Below the pieces are notes generated by a model. The model saw only the letters and a list, made by a program, of their open reading frames with translations, had not been told where the DNA came from and did not search any database. Position numbers and translations under genes: made by a program. A DNA stretch of 49,933 nucleotides from positions 1-49,933 of the IMG/VR virus record IMGVR_UViG_3300050821_001882; one strand, 5' to 3'. Positions 48,130 to 49,933 of the stretch are shown here, piece by piece (the first letter of the stretch is position 1; the number at the start of each line of letters is the position of its first letter). The stretch comes from a virus.

Positions 48130-48380
48130 TAGATAATTGCTCCCTCTTTCTGTAACGCTTCCCATGCGGCAATAACTTCGGCTTTACGCGCATCGGATAG
48201 CGGCTGCTTGACTCCCATGGTATTACGTTTAGAACTAACTAGCGGTAACTGTTTAGGCGTCGCACAATTCACAGTCGTGACGTGGTTATGGTACTCACTC
48301 CATTTAGCAAATGTCCTTTCACATTTCGCGCAAGTATTGTCTATGTGGCAAACCTGCAATAATTGACTATAGTTCATCAT
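48129..48380 (-). CDS. Zinc-finger-like hypothetical protein
   Basis: 83 residues. CHIDNTCAKCERTFAKW and YHNHVTTVNC give a C2H2-type Cys/His pattern, then a helical tail (LSDARKAEVIAAWEALQKEG). Coupled by overlaps to both neighbours (ATGA upstream, TAATG downstream). Function unknown. Confidence 0.65.
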   Translation of the reverse strand: MMNYSQLLQVCHIDNTCAKCERTFAKWSEYHNHVTTVNCATPKQLPLVSSKRNTMGVKQPLSDARKAEVIAAWEALQKEGAII

Positions 48381-48541
48381 TGGATGATCCCCCAGTCTTT
48401 CAGTCCTTCAATCGAAAGGTCCGATTGATAGTTAGGATGCCACGCCGAAAGAACGCGCCAAAACTTTAATGTAACCCCGTCAAACGTCATGTTAAAGGTA
48501 CGCTTGAGCTGCACCGGCATTCGAGAATTTGTCATGCACAT
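48377..48541 (-). CDS. Small hypothetical protein
   Basis: 54 residues from ATG 48541, GGAGGG eight bases upstream. Beta-rich (VQLKRTFNMTFDGVTLKFWR) with a Trp-containing end. Coupled to the next gene by ATGA. No family recognised. Confidence 0.55.
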   Translation of the reverse strand: MCMTNSRMPVQLKRTFNMTFDGVTLKFWRVLSAWHPNYQSDLSIEGLKDWGIIQ

Positions 48542-48542
48542 A

Positions 48543-48599
48543 TCAAACCCTCCGAACTGCTTCAATAAAACAAATTGCCGCGAGAATATACCAGAACAT
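48543..48599 (-). CDS. Possible 18-residue membrane micropeptide
   Basis: A TAATG overlap with the upstream stop starts an 18-codon frame (FWYILAAICFIEAVRRV) with one short hydrophobic helix. Its last codons contain the GGAGGG used by the next gene, so it may just be a ribosome bridge. Tentative. Confidence 0.35.
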   Translation of the reverse strand: MFWYILAAICFIEAVRRV

Positions 48600-48871
48600 T
48601 ATTTCACCCCAGTGATGAGGTTATCAAAGTACTCTTGGGGCTTTGCGTCTAAGATATCCACAACAATTTGAGCGGACGCCATCAGGCCAATCCATTGCGT
48701 GATATGCTTCGACGTTGTGCGGCTCCATTTCTTCTCTGTTTTGACTACACGGAAATACTTATCACCCATTTTATATGCAACGGCGACGGGAGTGCTATAG
48801 CTAAAAAGTATCTTGTCCCCGTTGCCGGTTGTAATTTCGTTCATGTTCTGGCGTATCGGATTAAGGTTCAC
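48599..48871 (-). CDS. DUF8033-like protein
   Basis: 90 residues from GTG 48871 behind AAAGGAG; the longer frame has no ribosome site and would overrun the promoter. ITTGNGDKILFSYSTPVAVA, KYFRVVKTEKKWSRTTSKHI and QWIGL are a pattern seen in a small phage protein family (YSTPVA ... WSxTTxxHI). The function is unknown. It is the first gene after a strong promoter, so it is likely made early. Confidence 0.7.
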   Translation of the reverse strand: MNLNPIRQNMNEITTGNGDKILFSYSTPVAVAYKMGDKYFRVVKTEKKWSRTTSKHITQWIGLMASAQIVVDILDAKPQEYFDNLITGVK

Positions 48872-48907
48872 TGTGTTGTCTCCTTTTGTCTGATTTGGAT
48901 CTACTTT

Positions 48908-48936
48908 AGTATAGCCCCAGTTCCCCAAAATTGCAA
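48908..48936 (-). promoter_or_regulatory. Leftward sigma70-type promoter
   Basis: TTGCAA (48931-48936) and TATACT (48908-48913) on the minus strand, 17 bases apart. The spacer TTTTGGGGAACTGGGGC closely matches that of the promoter at 797-825. It drives the DUF8033-like gene and probably the leftward operon. Confidence 0.75.
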
Positions 48937-48953
48937 TGGGTCTAAAGGCTAAA

Positions 48954-49388
48954 TCACCATAGCCCGACAATAGATGGTGAAGCTGAGCGCGTAAACGTCC
49001 CGTGTCCGCTAATGCCACCATTCACTACCGTTGCACTCATAGACGTACCAGTCACATTGACACTGACGACTAACCCAACCGGCGTAAACGAGAGACTACC
49101 GCGGAAAGTATGATTCTGAACATTGCCAGTCACCGTACCAGATCCTCCGGTTGAATCCGCATACGTACCCGTGACGCCTAGCCCGTCTTGTGATAGCACC
49201 ATTGACATATTCCCGGTGACGGTGACACTGGTGACAGGACCGCCGGTAACGGGATAGGTGTATGTGAACGGTCCTACCCATGTGCCGGCCACATTCGCCG
49301 TATCTGGCGGCGGGGGGGGGCTATCACTCTTTTTCTTGCATCCAACGGCCAACAGACCGCACGTTATCGCTACAATAATTCTTTTCAT
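48954..49388 (-). CDS. Lipoprotein with beta-sandwich domain
   Basis: 144 residues from ATG 49388 behind AAAGGAGATATT. The signal peptide ends in LLAVGC, a lipobox, with Cys as the lipid anchor, then KKKSDSPPPPPDT as linker. The remaining 110 residues are Thr/Val/Gly-rich beta strands (VTSVTVTGNMSMVLSQDG, FRGSLSFTPVGLVV). It is likely attached to the outer membrane or inner membrane; phage lipoproteins sometimes block superinfection (inference). Located after the pentapeptide gene in the same direction. Confidence 0.75.
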   Translation of the reverse strand: MKRIIVAITCGLLAVGCKKKSDSPPPPPDTANVAGTWVGPFTYTYPVTGGPVTSVTVTGNMSMVLSQDGLGVTGTYADSTGGSGTVTGNVQNHTFRGSLSFTPVGLVVSVNVTGTSMSATVVNGGISGHGTFTRSASPSIVGLW

Positions 49389-49402
49389 AATATCTCCTTT
49401 GA

Positions 49403-49933
49403 TTAACCGTTCCAGCGTTCGGCTTCTTGTCTTGTGATGAAGAAATGAATCCCGTGTGAGCATTCGTTTAATGGCGATGGATCATAGCTATCAGGTCTTA
49501 CAGTCTTTCCGACGGTGTATATGAGGTTAGGATCACACAATCCGGTAGTAGTTTTCATCGTCGACCCATCAATTTTAGAATGAATGGCTATGACTTTAGC
49601 ATATTCCGCACGGCATTTTTGTGAGCCGATATAATTTACTCTTGCAGCTTTCGCGGGAATTTGCAAGGTTACTATACTATCTTTGGCGGCCTTATATACG
49701 GTCAAAGTGCCTGATGGAAGTAACGAAGTAAATGATAGAATATAATCAATAGTTTTTTGGTTCGCGCCGCTAAGGTCCGCGCCGCTAAGGTCCGCGCCTC
49801 TAAGGTCCGCGCCTCTAAGGTTCGCGCCGCTAAGGTCCGCGCCTCTAAGGTTCGCGCCGCTAAGGTTCGCGCCGCTAAGGTTCGCGCCGCTAAGGTTCGC
49901 GCCGCTAAGGTTCGCGCCGCTAAGATACGCGCA
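49403..49933 (-). CDS. Pentapeptide-repeat protein, C-terminal part (gene runs off the right end)
   Basis: The frame is open from base 49933 down to the stop at 49403. It starts in pentapeptide repeats, then a linker (residues encoded at about 49705-49757), then a C-terminal domain: [33 protein letters not shown] and [17 protein letters not shown]. This resembles the DUF5758 domain that commonly ends pentapeptide proteins. With the left part (1-389) the gene is about 307 codons; the exact repeat number at the cut is uncertain. Confidence 0.85.
   Translation of the reverse strand, partial: CAYLSGANLSGANLSGANLSGANLSGANLRGADLSGANLRGADLRGADLSGADLSGANQKTIDYILSFTSLLPSGTLTVYKAAKDSIVTLQIPAKAARVNYIGSQKCRAEYAKVIAIHSKIDGSTMKTTTGLCDPNLIYTVGKTVRPDSYDPSPLNECSHGIHFFITRQEAERWNG
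49770..49933 (-). repeat. 15-base tandem repeat, right part of the array
   Basis: Ten complete 15-base units and a last one of 14 bases at the window edge, of the same consensus as at 1-315, plus a partial unit just before 49770. It encodes the last pentapeptides of the protein whose C-terminal domain follows. The array is cut by the window edge. Confidence 0.95.

Overview
The window looks like the near-complete genome of a tailed bacteriophage (Caudoviricetes) with a podovirus-type virion. Evidence for this is a large terminase, portal, scaffold, HK97-type capsid protein, connector and nozzle-like proteins, and a block of long Ala/Gly/Gln-rich ejection-type proteins, with no tape measure, tail tube or sheath. 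The host is probably Gram-negative: the phage encodes a lipoprotein with a lipobox, exported proteins with signal peptides and an exported coiled-coil protein with a YadA-like end. No integrase, repressor or RNA polymerase was recognised, so a virulent life style relying on host RNA polymerase is the simplest reading.

Layout. Two opposed transcription blocks meet at about 30420. The rightward block (about 1368-30421) starts with small genes and a small-terminase candidate. It continues with terL, an endonuclease VII-like HNH gene, portal, beta-rich virion and fibre proteins, scaffold, a structured tRNA-like interval, major capsid protein, connector, nozzle, a protein ending in a Hint domain, a GNAT acetyltransferase, ejection-type proteins, a holin candidate, and a zinc ribbon overlapping a DUF5675-like gene. 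The leftward block (about 825 down to 1, continuing from 49933 down to 30418) carries small zinc-binding and membrane proteins, a 3D-domain exported protein, a sigma-region-4-like HTH protein, a PD-(D/E)XK nuclease, RNA ligase, prim-pol/RepA-type replication protein, C5-cytosine methyltransferase, dATP/dGTP diphosphohydrolase, family A DNA polymerase, a DnaQ-like exonuclease, a trypsin-like protease and a chain of membrane micropeptides. The two blocks diverge from the non-coding interval 833-1358, the best candidate for a control region.

The 15-base tandem repeats at both window ends are not telomeres or CRISPR. Read leftward, 15 bases are five codons (A-N/D-L-S-G), and the two ends are the N- and C-terminal parts of one pentapeptide-repeat gene. 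The sequence is therefore a circular or circularly permuted molecule cut inside that gene. Genes are packed very tightly, with many ATGA, GTGA and TAATG overlaps. This packing supports about thirty genes of 18-60 codons, many encoding Cys-pair zinc modules or single membrane helices.
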